Source: Astragalus membranaceus (Eukaryota; Streptophyta; Magnoliopsida; Fabales; Fabaceae). From it: a stretch of DNA of 64,000 bases. Under the pieces are notes generated by a model. The model did no database searches, was not told where the DNA came from, and worked only from the letters and a program-made list of their open reading frames with translations. The translations under genes and the position numbers were made by a program. Within the stretch, counting starts at the first letter, position 1. Each line of letters begins with the position of its first letter. This document shows, one piece after another, positions 1 to 10,647 of the stretch. The stretch covers positions 184,435,068 to 184,499,067 of the forward strand of contig CM076846.1 in the NCBI GenBank assembly GCA_039519185.1. The letters are read 5' to 3'.

Positions 1-242
1 AGATGAAGACCGAAGCTGAAGAAGAGGGGGCGGAAACCCTAAATTTCTTCTGATACCATCTTAGAAGTAAAAGAATTGAAAGAATTGAGATAAACTGAAA
101 AACATTCTTTCATTAATTGAAAAAGAATCTTTGCATGGTGGTAAGATATATACAAGAGGAATGATCTAAGATCTGTAACAGAATCAAGTAGCTAACTAAC
201 TAAATCAATAAACTCTAAAACTAATTAAAACCACTTCTAACA
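1..242 (-). mobile_element. 5' end of a Ty1/copia-like element running off the left edge
   Basis: Read on the minus strand, 59-242 looks like a short 5' LTR of about 184 bp. It opens TGTTAGAAG at 242 and closes CTTCTAAGA at 59, which is an inverted-repeat pair with one mismatch. Directly inside it (49-58) is TGGTATCAGA, the classic primer-binding site for initiator tRNA-Met. The remaining 48 bases would be the leader, and any polyprotein lies outside the window to the left. With only one LTR visible, LTR identity and target duplication cannot be checked. A short LTR with this primer site fits Ty1/copia; the superfamily is inferred. Confidence 0.6.
49..58 (-). other. tRNA-iMet primer-binding site
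   Basis: On the minus strand this reads TGGTATCAGA, next to the inner end of the LTR at 59-242. It is complementary to the 3' end of plant initiator tRNA-Met. Confidence 0.6.
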
Positions 243-885
243 AAAGGAAGGTAAAGCCAAACCTATTAACCAAAGCCATAGGTTAAACTAAACTGAGCTT
301 ATTAACTATAGTTAAGGAAAAGGGCAAAATAGTAAAAGTGGATTGAGATAATTCCTTTAATACTTTGTCTCAGTAGAAGTGTCATTTTAACTTTCATCTC
401 CAACTCATTGCCGCAAAATGAGTGTTCATGCACCATCTTGCAGCCTTGTAAAGTTGTAACGCTTACACATCTAATTGTTGGATATTATTCCTCATATATG
501 TTGCTGTGGTTGTTGCAGTAATAAATGTAGACAACAGCCCTCATAAGTGGACTATGATTTCAACTGTAATGAATAATGGTTTATGAGTAAATCATGTCCA
601 CTTATCTAGTTCATAGCCTATTAGAAGTAGAAGGCACTCCAGATAAAAGATTACAGACAGTTTGATAATGATAAAGTTACATTGCTTCTTCCTGGCTACA
701 ATTAAGATCTAAGAATCCCTTAAGTATGATTCAAAATGGATCTTGTTCTAAGCCGACAACCTCAATTGAAACAACCGAATCATTCATGTCTTTGTTCCCA
801 TAATTGGACTTAATTAATAACCAAAGCATTAATATGTTTGTTTATTCCAAGAGCTAGTTAATATGAACTAAAATGTGAAATAGTC
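243..885. other. Intergenic DNA downstream of the dioxygenase gene
   Basis: AT-rich sequence with no gene or repeat I can name. The last part should hold the 3' UTR of the minus-strand dioxygenase gene. Confidence 0.5.
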
Positions 886-2223
886 TCATTTCTGATCATA
901 GTCATCTGCAATTTTGACAGTGTCAAGTGCTATTTTCCCCTCTTGATAGCTCCTATAGTTGATTTCACCATAATTTTTGACGTTTCTATACAACCTTGGA
1001 TGTGCCTCGTTTATTAGTCCTTCAACAGGTCCAATTTCATTCTCTAGTTCTGGCTCATTAAACATTGCTATTGACATCCTCAACTTTTCTGTATTAGTCA
1101 CAACCCTATGCATTGGGCTCTTGAATATTCCATTACTCATTATCTGCAAATAACTATATTACTTGCTTATTTTACATAAATTAAATGAAGTCAACTAATA
1201 TTTTTAATTAGTGTGAATTAGTTTACCTGCATTTGGTCGCCAAGATTAACAACAAGAGCATCAGGAATTGTGGGGACATTGACCCATTTGTCATCAATCA
1301 GAATTTGAAGACCTTCCACTTCTTTGTCTTGCAATAGAACTGTGATTCCTGATCTGTCTGTGTGAGGTTTTACACCAAGAACCAAATCAGGTCTAGAACA
1401 AGGTGGATAGAAGTTGATCCTTGCTTGCAGTAATGATTTCTTCCCAAACTGGTCCAAGAAGCTACCTTCTTCCAAATTCAGTGACCTTGCCATGCTTCTC
1501 AATAGATAATCCATCACTGATTTCACTTTCGTAGAAAACTCCTCCAATGTCTCGCTGCATAATATTAAAAAAATTAAGCTCTATCTGTAACAAAAATTTA
1601 AGTTCATCATGAGAAAAGGTTAGTAGTACCTGAAATGACTAGGATTTTCTGGCCAAAGAGAAAGCCTTCGTTTTTCTTTTGGAAAAACTCGAAGAGTTAG
1701 GCGATAAGACCAATCAAGAACTTGTTTGTCTGAAACTATTCTATCATTTCCATACCCTTCAGATTCATTTACAGCTCTACCATACTTCTGTTTTTCTTCC
1801 ACTGGAAGTGCAAAAAATTGTTTTGCAACTTCACGCACTTTGTCAAGATATGAATTTGACATTCCATGACCAGTTGCCTATGTCAAATATATCTATAGTC
1901 AGTAACAAAATTATGTATTTGATCGAAACATAGATTTGTTGTACACTTAGAAAGTTGTTGTAAGTTGTTATAAATTGTTTAATTCGCACCTGGAAGCAAC
2001 CAGCTGAACTTAGAGCAGATCTTAGCTTCTCTAGCTCCTCTTCTGATGATAGAAGACTTACATCAATGATGGGTATTGGAATCGGCGTTGAAGAAATTTT
2101 GGACCCAAAGCTACTTCCTTTAACTAAATATTCTGATGGTGGTTCATCACCATCCATAGACAGTTCTTGCACGCTTTTTGACAGTAATTTCTCCTCAGAA
2201 GAAATGAGCAGATTGCCGGCCAT
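886..2223 (-). CDS. 2-oxoglutarate/Fe(II)-dependent dioxygenase, SRG1-like
   Basis: Four coding exons read on the minus strand: 2223-1990, 1877-1630, 1554-1227 and 1143-886. All introns are GT-AG, and the join gives 355 aa with no internal stop, the usual length of plant DOXC-type dioxygenases. Residues 1-160 form the DIOX_N-like half, ending with the WPENP.HF motif. The catalytic half has NFYPPC, the iron ligands H225-x-D227 (in KPHTD) and H282 (in MHRVV), and the 2OG-binding pair R292-x-S294 (RMS). This family uses Fe(II), ascorbate and 2-oxoglutarate to hydroxylate, demethylate or desaturate small metabolites in the cytosol. SRG1-like names are generic and the substrate cannot be read from the sequence. 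The start ATG begins MAGNLL and lies about 110 bp from a Mutator-like element, so the promoter may overlap that insertion. The gene appears intact. Confidence 0.93.
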
Positions 2224-2324
2224 GTCTTTCTGTCAGTGAGATGAACAGTTTTCAATCTTCTTACTGCTCTTTACTTATCTACCAATTTCCTTTCAATATA
2301 CTACTAGTTTATTATTTGTGTATA

Positions 2325-2333
2325 TAAAAAATA
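2325..2333. repeat. 9-bp target-site duplication, left (MULE-1)
   Basis: TAAAAAATA, repeated exactly at 3601-3609 beside the other end of the element. Confidence 0.85.
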
Positions 2334-3600
2334 GCTTTAAATATGTTTTTACCCCCTATAAATAGAGAGTGTTTTGCTTTTACCCCCTACAAAGTTTTTT
2401 TTTAAAAAAAACCTTGCAAAATTCAACATTTTGGCGTTAGCCCTTCTGTTAGTTACACGTTACAAAAAATCCTACGTGTCACACATTTGGCATTTATATT
2501 TAGTTTTTTTTTATTTTATTTGCTGATTTGGCATTTAAAATTATTTTAACCCTATTATTCTCTTTCTTCTCAACTCTCTTCTCTCTTCTCTCCATCTCTC
2601 ACCAACACAACCACCACACCACCACCACCACTCTCTTCTCTCTCTCACCCACACCGCAACCACCACCACAACCACTCTCTTCTCTCTCTCACCCACACCA
2701 CAACCACTCTCTTCTCTCTCTCACCCACACCACAACTCTCTCACTGAAATCGAAGATGAACAGTAGATGAACGAAATCGAATCAATGGCTTCAGATCTGT
2801 GTTCATGTTCCTTTTTATCTCTGTTTCAGTTCTCTCCCTCACCACACTATCATTTCTACTTCGATTCTTTCCCTCACCACCGTACCACGTGCATACCCAT
2901 TTTTCCCCATCAGTTCTTCTACACCTTCCTGGTTCTGGGTCTATTTTCTTCCCGTAATACCCCACTGCAACAACAACAACAACAAAACACAACGATTTTG
3001 TTTCCAAAAAACCCCAAAATCGAAATAGAACAAATTGAAATGAAATGACAACGATTTTGATTTTGTTTCCTCTTGAACAACGGCGATTTTGTTTCCAACA
3101 ACAACAACATCGATTTCGTTTCCTCTTCACGGTGATTTTGTTTCCTCTTCACAACGATTTCGTTTTTGTTTCCTCTTCAACAACAACAATTTCGTTTCAA
3201 ACAACAGTGATTTCACATGAAGAAGATGGGAGAAATCAGGGTTTCAAACATGAGTGAGGTTGAGAGTGAGGTTGTAGATGATGAAGAGAGTGGTTCTGGT
3301 GTTAGCGGTGGTGTGTGAGTGGTGGTGGTGTTGGTGGTTGTGGTGTGGGTGAGAGAGAGAAGAGAGTGGTTTAGGTGTGAGTGGTGGTGTGGCAAGTCAT
3401 GTCATAAATAAAATAATTATAAAAGAAAATAAAATTACATCTCACAATTCCGTTTGACACATAAGCATTTTTGTAATAGTGGGTTAACAGAGAGATTTTT
3501 TAAAACAAGTTGTTTTGCAAGGTGTTTTTTTAAAAAAAAAAATTGTAGGGGTAAAAGCAAAACACTCCCAATTTGTAGGGGGTAAAAGCGTATTTAAACC
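2334..3600. mobile_element. Mutator-like non-autonomous element (MULE-1)
   Basis: The ends are inverted repeats: GCTTTAAATATG on the left, and GGTTTAAATACG when the right end is reversed. Homology continues for about 65 bp or more through TTTTACCCCCTA, GTGTTTTGCTTTTACCCC and an A/T homopolymer. The 9-bp direct repeat TAAAAAATA lies at 2325-2333 and 3601-3609, the size typical of Mutator-like elements. The 1267-bp interior is CT/CA-rich, then GAT/AAC-rich, with no transposase. It resembles the element at 37396-39045 in its end motif and in its repeated AACGATTTTGT interior, so both belong to one family group. The internal open frames are low-complexity artefacts. Confidence 0.88.
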
Positions 3601-3609
3601 TAAAAAATA
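3601..3609. repeat. 9-bp target-site duplication, right (MULE-1)
   Basis: TAAAAAATA, identical to 2325-2333. Confidence 0.85.
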
Positions 3610-4138
3610 TGAAATGAACCTCGTTTTAATCAAAGGGCTCTCTAATGAGATCATTCATATGACCTTTACAGTTGCTTTGAATTTAAGGCTGCTGATGTTG
3701 GCACTAATTTGGACCACTCACATTTCTTTTTCCAAGTGTCCTTTTGAGGCAATTTTGTATCTCATATATACTGCCAATACCGTCCTGCAGTTGGTCTGCA
3801 GTCGGTTTTCAGCGCCAAAATGTGATTTTCACCTATACACCATCTATTTACAAGCCCCACTACTCTGCATCCGTTTGTGAACTAAGTATAATGTTACGGT
3901 CCCACCACTTCTTTTTCCTACTTTCTTGCATATTAAAATATAAACTTTTCGTCATCTTTGCGGATCCTGTCATCTTTACGGATCCTATCCGTGAACCCAA
4001 AAAAAGCCTTATCATTCTTTCTCTTCCATATTTGTTGAAAACAAGTTTAAAAGAGAAGGAAATTAACAACAGATGAATGAACAAATATCATAGAACTGAA
4101 ATTCCCAAATAAAAATGTTCGCTCCCATTTAGTACAGA

Positions 4139-4364
4139 AGAAAAGTACATATATCATTATTTCTGCCTTCTTTTTGCTTTATTATGTTTCTAGATAACAA
4201 ATTTAAAGAGGGAAGTTAACATGAATATGAAGAAAACAATTAGCAGAACAAGAAAAGTACATATATCATTATTTCTGCCTTCTTTTTGCTTTATTATGTT
4301 TCTAGATAACAAATTTAAAGAGGGAAGTTAACATGAATATGAAGAAAACAATTAGCAGAAACAT
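4139..4364. repeat. 112-bp tandem duplication
   Basis: Two near-identical copies. The run GTACATATATCATTATT occurs at about 4145 and 4257, followed in both by the same 90-odd bases ending in ATTAGCAGAA. Confidence 0.85.
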
Positions 4365-4591
4365 GAAATTAATAGCTAAAAATTCTCATTCTAATTATCA
4401 TTTAACATAAAAATTACAAATAAAAAACCTGAAGAGAAACACAGAAGGGTGGAGGGAAAATAAAACAAATACGAATTAAATCAGCAAAATCGATAACAAT
4501 TGGGTCCATACTCCAGGAACTTTCACACTCATGATCCAAAAATAAGCAGGATCTGTCAAAAAAATTACAATTTAAGCCAGAAAATAGAGAA

Positions 4592-4593
<2 letters not shown>

Positions 4594-4630
<37 letters not shown>

Positions 4631-4641
4631 GAGAGAGAGAG
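4594..4641. repeat. (AG)n microsatellite
   Basis: About 24 AG dinucleotides with a short G-rich interruption. Confidence 0.95.
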
Positions 4642-5795
4642 AAAGAGTGAAAGAGCGGTGAAGAGGGCGACAAAAATGTGGAAGTGATGAAGAAGCTTAC
4701 CTTGCATGTACAGATATGGGTTATATGGAAGCAGAACTGTCAAAAAATGACGAACTAGAGAGATATGAAGGAAGTGGTTGTCTGAGAGGGATGAAATAAA
4801 ATGCAAATACCGGGATTCCACCACCCTTTTCGATCCAACAAAAAATACAGAGCCTCCAATATTCTTCTCCCTTTTCCACCACCGTTTAACGTGGCTCGAT
4901 CTTTCTCTCACCACCCATGGTTCTCTCTCTTCTCAAAAAACCATAACCACCGTTACCCACCTTTAATTTTTTTGCAAAAAATAAACAAAAACATCTCTAA
5001 TTCAGATACAAAAATTGTAAAAAAAATCAAAAATAAAACAAAGAGAATATCTAAATCCAGATCTGAGACAAGAGAGAAGAACTGAGGAAGTAAAAACTAT
5101 TTTCTTAGATCAGAACAAACCATATGGGTGACATGCAAACCCATTTTTTTTCATATCTGAGAGTGAGAATAACAACATGGGAGAAAGAGAAGAGAGTTTG
5201 AGAAGAAACGAGAGAGTGGGAGAAATACGAAGAGAGTTTGAGAGGAACCGAGAGAATAGGTGGAAAACGGTGGGAAGACGAATAGAGAGTGAGAGGAACA
5301 TGGTGCAGGACAAAGAGAGAGTGGAGGCTAGGGGAAGCAGCGACCCGGTGGGAACAGTACGGGTGCGGTTGGAGGCTCCGTATTTTTTGTTTTTTGAAAG
5401 TGAGAATGTGACGAGGAAGAGTTGTTCACCGTGGGAGATGTAGTTGAGAAGAAGTAAATTTTTATGGTTACAACTTACAAGAAGAAGTAGCTGGAATACT
5501 TTGAAATGTGTAAAATAAATTGAAAAGACAAAAGGGTAATTAATTTTGTAAAAAAAGAGAAAAGAATAATTAATTCAGATTTCCAAAAATATTGTTTCCG
5601 TTGACAATAAATGAATTACTTTGGATTTTGGAATGCGTAAAACCTCATCAGCGAAACCTCATCAATATTTAATTTATTAACGTTTAGGTTGAGAAGAAAT
5701 GAATCTGATGAGGTTTTTTGGACGAAAAAATATTGATGAGGTTTTTTGTTGACAAAAAGTATTGACGAGGTTGATATTACATAGTTATGGCCTAT

Positions 5796-5948
5796 ATTTT
5801 TTTTTTATGGCCGTTGGATTTGAGGCACCTCGAAGAGTGAGACAGCTGACACAGGAATTTAAAGCTGTTTCATACCTAAGGCGATGATCGAACCCTCGAC
5901 ACTTGGTTAATGGGGATGAGCCTCAACCGCTCAACCACACCCCTGGGT
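5796..5948 (-). mobile_element. tRNA-derived SINE
   Basis: On the minus strand the element starts at about 5948 with a tRNA-like head: an A-box-like GTGGTTGAGCGGTTGAGG, then a B-box-like GAGGGTTCGATCATCGCC about 35 nt later. It runs through an unrelated body to an A-rich 3' tail at 5796-5807. The direct repeat TTATGGCCTAT flanks it at 5785-5795 and 5949-5959. Head, tail and 11-bp target duplication together define a SINE of about 153 bp. A functional tRNA gene is unlikely because a cloverleaf does not close. Confidence 0.8.
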
Positions 5949-5959
5949 TTATGGCCTAT

Positions 5960-8900
5960 GAGATTGTTGCGCCCGAAAAAGTCCCCGAGAGAGAGCCTTC
6001 CTCGTTCACAATTTTTCCTAAGACAATGAAGCCGCCACCAATATTTATTAAGGAAAATATTAGGAAAACCTTTTTGGAAAGCGATTGGTCTTGCGAAACT
6101 AGAGAATAGGGTTCGGGGGTCGGTTACGCGCAGGGAAGGTGTTAGCACCCCACACGTCCTCTCTACTGAGAGGGAACCTTTAATTAAATGTGTGATTTTA
6201 GTGTGTTGACTTGAAAATACTTGATTTTGCCTCTCTACTTCTTATTGAAAAATTCTTAATGAAAATCTTTATTTATTATGAAAAAGGGGGAAAAATGGTT
6301 TTTTAGAAAAAAAACGCTTGACGGGACATGGCCCGCTCCTACGTATCTCCCGGTGCGATGGAGAACTCAAAGCTACGTAGTTCTTCTTTGTCCTGAAAAG
6401 GTTTTTGTCTTTTATCTTTTTTAGTGAGTTTTTGAAATAGGACGAGCATTAGCGAATGATTAAACTAGCAGAGGCTATGATGAATCACCACTAAATACTC
6501 AAAAAGAGAGTTGTACCGTTAGTCAAACGAACAAAGGTTCTGATGGACTATCAATAACAACTCGTTTTTATTATCTTTTTTTGAAAGGGATTTTCGAAAG
6601 AGATTGATTTGCGTGATGATCAAACTAACAAAGGTTATGATGGATCATCATTCGTTATTCTTTTGGAAAAAGACATCGCCACCAATGGCTAGACGAACCA
6701 AGGTTCTGATTAGCCACTAGCGACGATGGGTTGAAAATGATTTTAGAAAGGAAAAGGTTTTTTGTTCTAAAAAAGATCTTGGCTTGCAAAAGTGATTCTT
6801 TTTTGTTATGAAAATAACTCTTTTCTTTTTATTATGCAAATGCTAAACTTTTTATGGTTGCGCTTGACGAGAATGTGACTCGCTCCTACGTATCCCAAAT
6901 GGGAATCAAAGCGACGTAGTTCTAACGAGCCTTGAAAGTGAAAGTCTTTTTGCTTTGGTTTTGAAAAGTGAGGGGCGCTCATGATGATCAAACTAACAAG
7001 GGTTATGGGTGATCATCACTAACACTCGCTATGACTTTTGATGCTTACGAAAATATCTTTTGAAAATGAAAGCATTCATGATAATCAAACTAACAAAGGT
7101 TATGGGTGATTATCACAAGTAGCTTATGCATATGAAAACATCCTTTTTTTGAAATTTAGGCTCTTAGGACAACCAAACTAACAAAGGTTATGGGTGATTG
7201 TCACTAGTCACCATTTTCATGCTAGGCCATTTAGAAAAGAAAGCAATGAATGCAAATCGAATCCTTAGGCAAATAACAATCTCATTTGAATTCTTGAGCA
7301 AATATTAGCCTAGACTACCACAACACATAAATAGGCAAAGAAGGAACTTGAATTGGGCATTAAGCAAAAATACAAGAGTGGGCAAGATTGAACCTAAATG
7401 CACATCTAGTGGAAGATGCTAGGCGAGAACCATACTCAAATATTTCTACAAAACGCAAGGGAATCTAAATGCACATCTAGTGGAAGATGCAATGTGAGGA
7501 ATTGACCTATCTAAGTGTTGATGATATTCTTATATGAGAGTGGACAATGAAATTGTTAGCTTAAGGAAAAGAGTTGCCTCAATCATGATCATAGGCGAGC
7601 ATAAGCAAGCAAATTATTTAGCAACCAAAGTATCAAAGAATGTTGAATCACTTTGGTCAATCCTCACACTTAAGATTAAGTGCACAAGTGCACAAGTGTG
7701 AATCACCTTGCCAATCATCAACAAAAACAAGTTTATTAAAGCAAACCCAAACCCTAAATTTTTTTATGTTAAAACCTAGGAGCATACATACCCTAAATCA
7801 ACTATTATTCATCCCCAAATCATGAAATAAACAAAAAGCATTCAAGAACCCTAAACCTAGGCCCATGGCCGAATGTCATTATGCTTGAAATAGGTTTCTT
7901 ATTTTGTGAAAATTATGCAAACATGAGTGAATATGCAAGGGAATGTGAGAAAACACAACAACAACTAGTAAATCACATTTTTATGAGAGTATGCGAAATC
8001 AACATGCCATAAAACCACATTTTATTTCAAGGATTAAGATCAACACAAATCAACATTTATTAAAGGGTGAGAAGTACCATAAGCACCCAAGCCTCCCTAA
8101 GTGCTTGTAAAAGTGCTTATGACACCTCTCGCCAACAACAATCAACAATATGAGAATATGAAGATGATAGGATGAATGCTTTTTATATTTTTGAGGAAAT
8201 ACTCAAAGATGATGCAAGGTTTTAAGGATTACCTTAGCTTTGAGCTAGAAAGTGAGATGAGAAGATGAAGCTAGACACAAATCAACAAAACTCCAATATC
8301 CTTCAAAGAAGTACCTACTTGATGAGGATGCTTGGACTTTGAGTGGGAAATGGGGGAGTATGTGAAAGAGGGATGCAAATGAGGTGAGTTGTTTGTTAGG
8401 GTTTTTTGGTGTAGGAGAAATGGGAAGGTTTCTTTGAGATGAAAGAAAAAACAAGAGGAAGTGAGGGAGAGGAGAGGGGCTACGAATTTGTGTCCTTTTT
8501 GGGGAGGAGATGAGTGAGTTGTTCTTATTCAAATCCTTAGGAGGCCAAAGATCTAATGGGTTTAAGGTTGTGAGAGGGAAATAAAGAAATTAGTGTGTAT
8601 TTAGTGGTGTAGAGAGAAAGAAGGTAAAAATATGTTGTGTATTGAATGTTATTGGATTCAAAGGTGTGCTTGTCATGATGAAAGGCTTTTTTGTGATGTG
8701 CACTTGATGGTGGCTGAAGTGAGGGGAGGAGTGGAGCATGAGGGTGGAGTGAGGGAGGTTGTTTGCTTGTGAAATTGGTGCTTACTTTGGCCAAAAATGG
8801 ATAAAAGCAAAAACACCTAAAAAGGAATTAGCCCTAATTCTAAAAATACAATAAACATCCAATATTATTTTGTTATTCATTTTTATATTTTGATTTCAGA

Positions 8901-9120
8901 TTTCTATTTTTAATTATACATATTTTTGAGCCTTTTTGAAAGCGAGAGAAAAAAAAACCGTTATAATTGACCAAAATACCCTTTTTGACGCTAAAACCCT
9001 AATTTGCCCGAAAAATGCGTTCCAACCCTAAAAATGATTTCAAGAACCTTGGAATGCCTTCTAGGATCCGAAATGCAGTGCATAAGGCTCTTCGCTCTTC
9101 AAGAACCTTGATACCTGTGC
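5960..9120. repeat. Large non-coding repeat block, possibly gypsy (Ogre/Tat-like) LTR sequence
   Basis: About 3.1 kb with no long open frame. It contains structured, repeated modules: two copies of a GCTCCTACGTATC...TACGTAGTTC block (about 6320-6410 and 6860-6940), an array of about 47-bp hairpins (6450-7210), and two copies of a CACATCTAGTGGAAGATGC motif (7400-7480). The motif around 6105-6165 (GGTCGGTTACGCGCAGGG, GGTGTTAGCACCCC) reminds me of large gypsy LTRs of legumes, but this is recollection, not a search. The only TG...CA frame I found (about 5966-9120) has no matching 5-bp flanks, so the ends are uncertain. Short minus-strand frames at 8245-8794 do not resemble known proteins. Confidence 0.35.
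6450..7210. repeat. Array of seven dispersed hairpin motifs with covarying stems
   Basis: The core AAACTAACAAAGGTTATG (with variants) occurs near 6457, 6522, 6616, 6688, 6985, 7085 and 7170. Each core is flanked by a different but self-complementary pair: TGATT/AATCA, TAGTC/GACTA, TGATGATC/GATCATCA, TGGCTA/TAGCCA, TGATGATC/GATCATCA, TGATAATC/GATTATCA and GACAA/TTGTC. The loop is conserved while the stem changes on both sides together. Confidence 0.75.
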
Positions 9121-9369
9121 ATTCTTTTTTCTTTTCTTTTTTTAGGTATGTAGACTTATAATGCAATAAGTTTATCTGCTACGTAGTTTAACACAAGTAC
9201 TTATTAGTTGTCTGTGTGGGCCTACTATATCTATTTGTATCTTGGGCCTCTGTACCAAAAGAACTAATTTATTTCATTATTAATTTATAAGTACACTCCT
9301 TTATTCACCTGTTAACAAATATAATAATAAAAATGTGTCATCTGTATGCGAGAATACTTTGTAAAGTAA
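9121..9369. other. Intergenic DNA
   Basis: A short AT-rich stretch with a pyrimidine run at its start. I see nothing recognisable. Confidence 0.4.
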
Positions 9370-10030
9370 CTAGCAGTATACCCGTGCGTATGCAGGGTGT
9401 TGTCGTGTTATTTTTATTAATAGACTAAGACATAATTTAATTAGTCCGAACATTACCTTGTGAAAATCAAGACTAATTTATAGTAGATAAACAAAAATTT
9501 TCAAATTATAATTGAGTTAATCCGAACATTACCCCGTGAACATTTACCACCAATATGTAATATTTCCCGTAGAGATTAGAAAACAAAATTGTATTAAAGT
9601 TTCAAATTTTCCAAATTGTAATATTTCCCGAAGAGACTAAATAAAAGTTATTGATAGAGAAAAAATGAAAGTATCTCGACATAGGGCTAGAGAACAAAAA
9701 TCTGTAGGTAGATACTGAAAAAAAAATCAGTTTACATATTAAATCACTTTATATAGATATACATAAACGATTAATACCGTAACATCACTTCTAATGTCCA
9801 TTGAAGACAGCGTTTTCTCAAATCTGTACATAAGTTCAACCTCTACCCATAGATAAAGAATTTCCCGTTGTGTAGAGTGTTCATATCCTGGGTCATCACC
9901 ACCAGGATGTGTAGTTTCGTCATCTGAGTCGTCAAAATTCAACTGAAAAAATAAAACAGTTGTTTAGACTTATGCTTCTGTATGATAACATATTTCTACA
10001 TTATACTCTTATTTATAGGTGGACGTGAGC

Positions 10031-10034
<4 letters not shown>
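9370..10034 (-). mobile_element. Helitron-like 3' terminus, minus strand (5' end not found)
   Basis: Read on the minus strand, CCCTGC-ATAC-GCA-C-GGG forms a hairpin with one bulge, followed by seven bases and CTAG, with T as the next base. This is the Helitron 3'-end pattern (hairpin, short spacer, CTRR, insertion before T). The element would extend to higher coordinates. I could not place its 5' TC end, and the upper limit given is arbitrary. A possible captured exon lies at 9778-9942. Confidence 0.45.
9778..9942 (-). pseudogene. Possible captured exon inside the Helitron-like element
   Basis: On the minus strand a 55-codon open stretch lies between a polypyrimidine tract with CAG (ending at 9943) and a GTATTA donor (at 9777). 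It encodes an acidic start (NFDDSDDETTHPGG) and then REILYLWVEVELMYRFEKT. I do not recognise the family. Splice-like borders and position inside a Helitron-like element suggest a captured gene fragment. This is a weak inference. Confidence 0.3.

Positions 10035-10070
<36 letters not shown>
10035..10070. repeat. (AT)n microsatellite
   Basis: About 18 AT dinucleotides in an uninterrupted run. Confidence 0.95.
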
Positions 10071-10074
<4 letters not shown>

Positions 10075-10642
10075 ATGTCTGAACCCATATATATGTATAC
10101 TTTATTTTGTATGTGTTTTATAAATCAACTATTTTAGAGGTAAATAAAATTCACCTATATTTAGGACAATTTATAGCTCACATTAAATGCATAAGTATTC
10201 CCGATGAAAATAATATTTTCCAAATCAGATAACAACCAATGCATGTAAATGCCAGCAACCTGTATTCTTACATTTTTCTGATCCACCCTCTTTCTAACCA
10301 AACGATATACTTTTGTTATTCTGATCCATAAACAATTATTCGCAATATAATAGAAGATAAAATATTCAACCTTATCAACCTTATCTCATATAAACCAATA
10401 ACAACAAACGCATCGGATTACATCTGATGCTACTTTTTTAAGCTACTGTATCTGAACAGTGTTAAATCCAGATATTCAGAAATATGAACAAGACTCGTGA
10501 CCTTTTAAAATGTTAAGAACAATAACAAATGATATTAAATTTGATTAAAAAAATTTCAATATTATCTTCCACTTATTGTTTCGCAATAAGTGATGCCTAC
10601 TGTTGCCAGGTCAAACTGATCAATATTTACTGCCTGTAGGTG
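10071..10642. other. Intergenic DNA left of the large LTR element
   Basis: AT-rich and unremarkable. It may still belong to the Helitron-like element that begins at 9370. Confidence 0.35.
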
Positions 10643-10647
10643 AGTTG

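Larger units (their letters stand above)
3610..5784. other. Intergenic DNA without a recognisable gene
   Basis: Contains a short direct repeat of GTCATCTTTGCGGATCCT near 3950-3985, a 112-bp tandem duplication at 4139-4364, an (AG)n tract at 4594-4641, and a strongly purine-rich stretch at 5170-5340 whose open frames in both directions look like composition effects. Short repeats of CTCATCA/TGATGAGG lie at 5640-5775. I assign no function. Confidence 0.4.

Noticed and set aside
2528..3257. Several overlapping frames inside MULE-1
   Set aside because: CT/CA/AAC simple-sequence composition keeps several frames open on both strands at once.
4414..4914. 166-codon minus-strand frame
   Set aside because: Much of it is the (AG)n microsatellite translated as Ser-Leu repeats.
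5966..9120. A clean LTR with TG...CA ends for the large repeat block
   Set aside because: The candidate ends give flanks GAGAT and TTCTT, which do not match, and no partner LTR exists in the window. Kept only as a repeat block of uncertain type.
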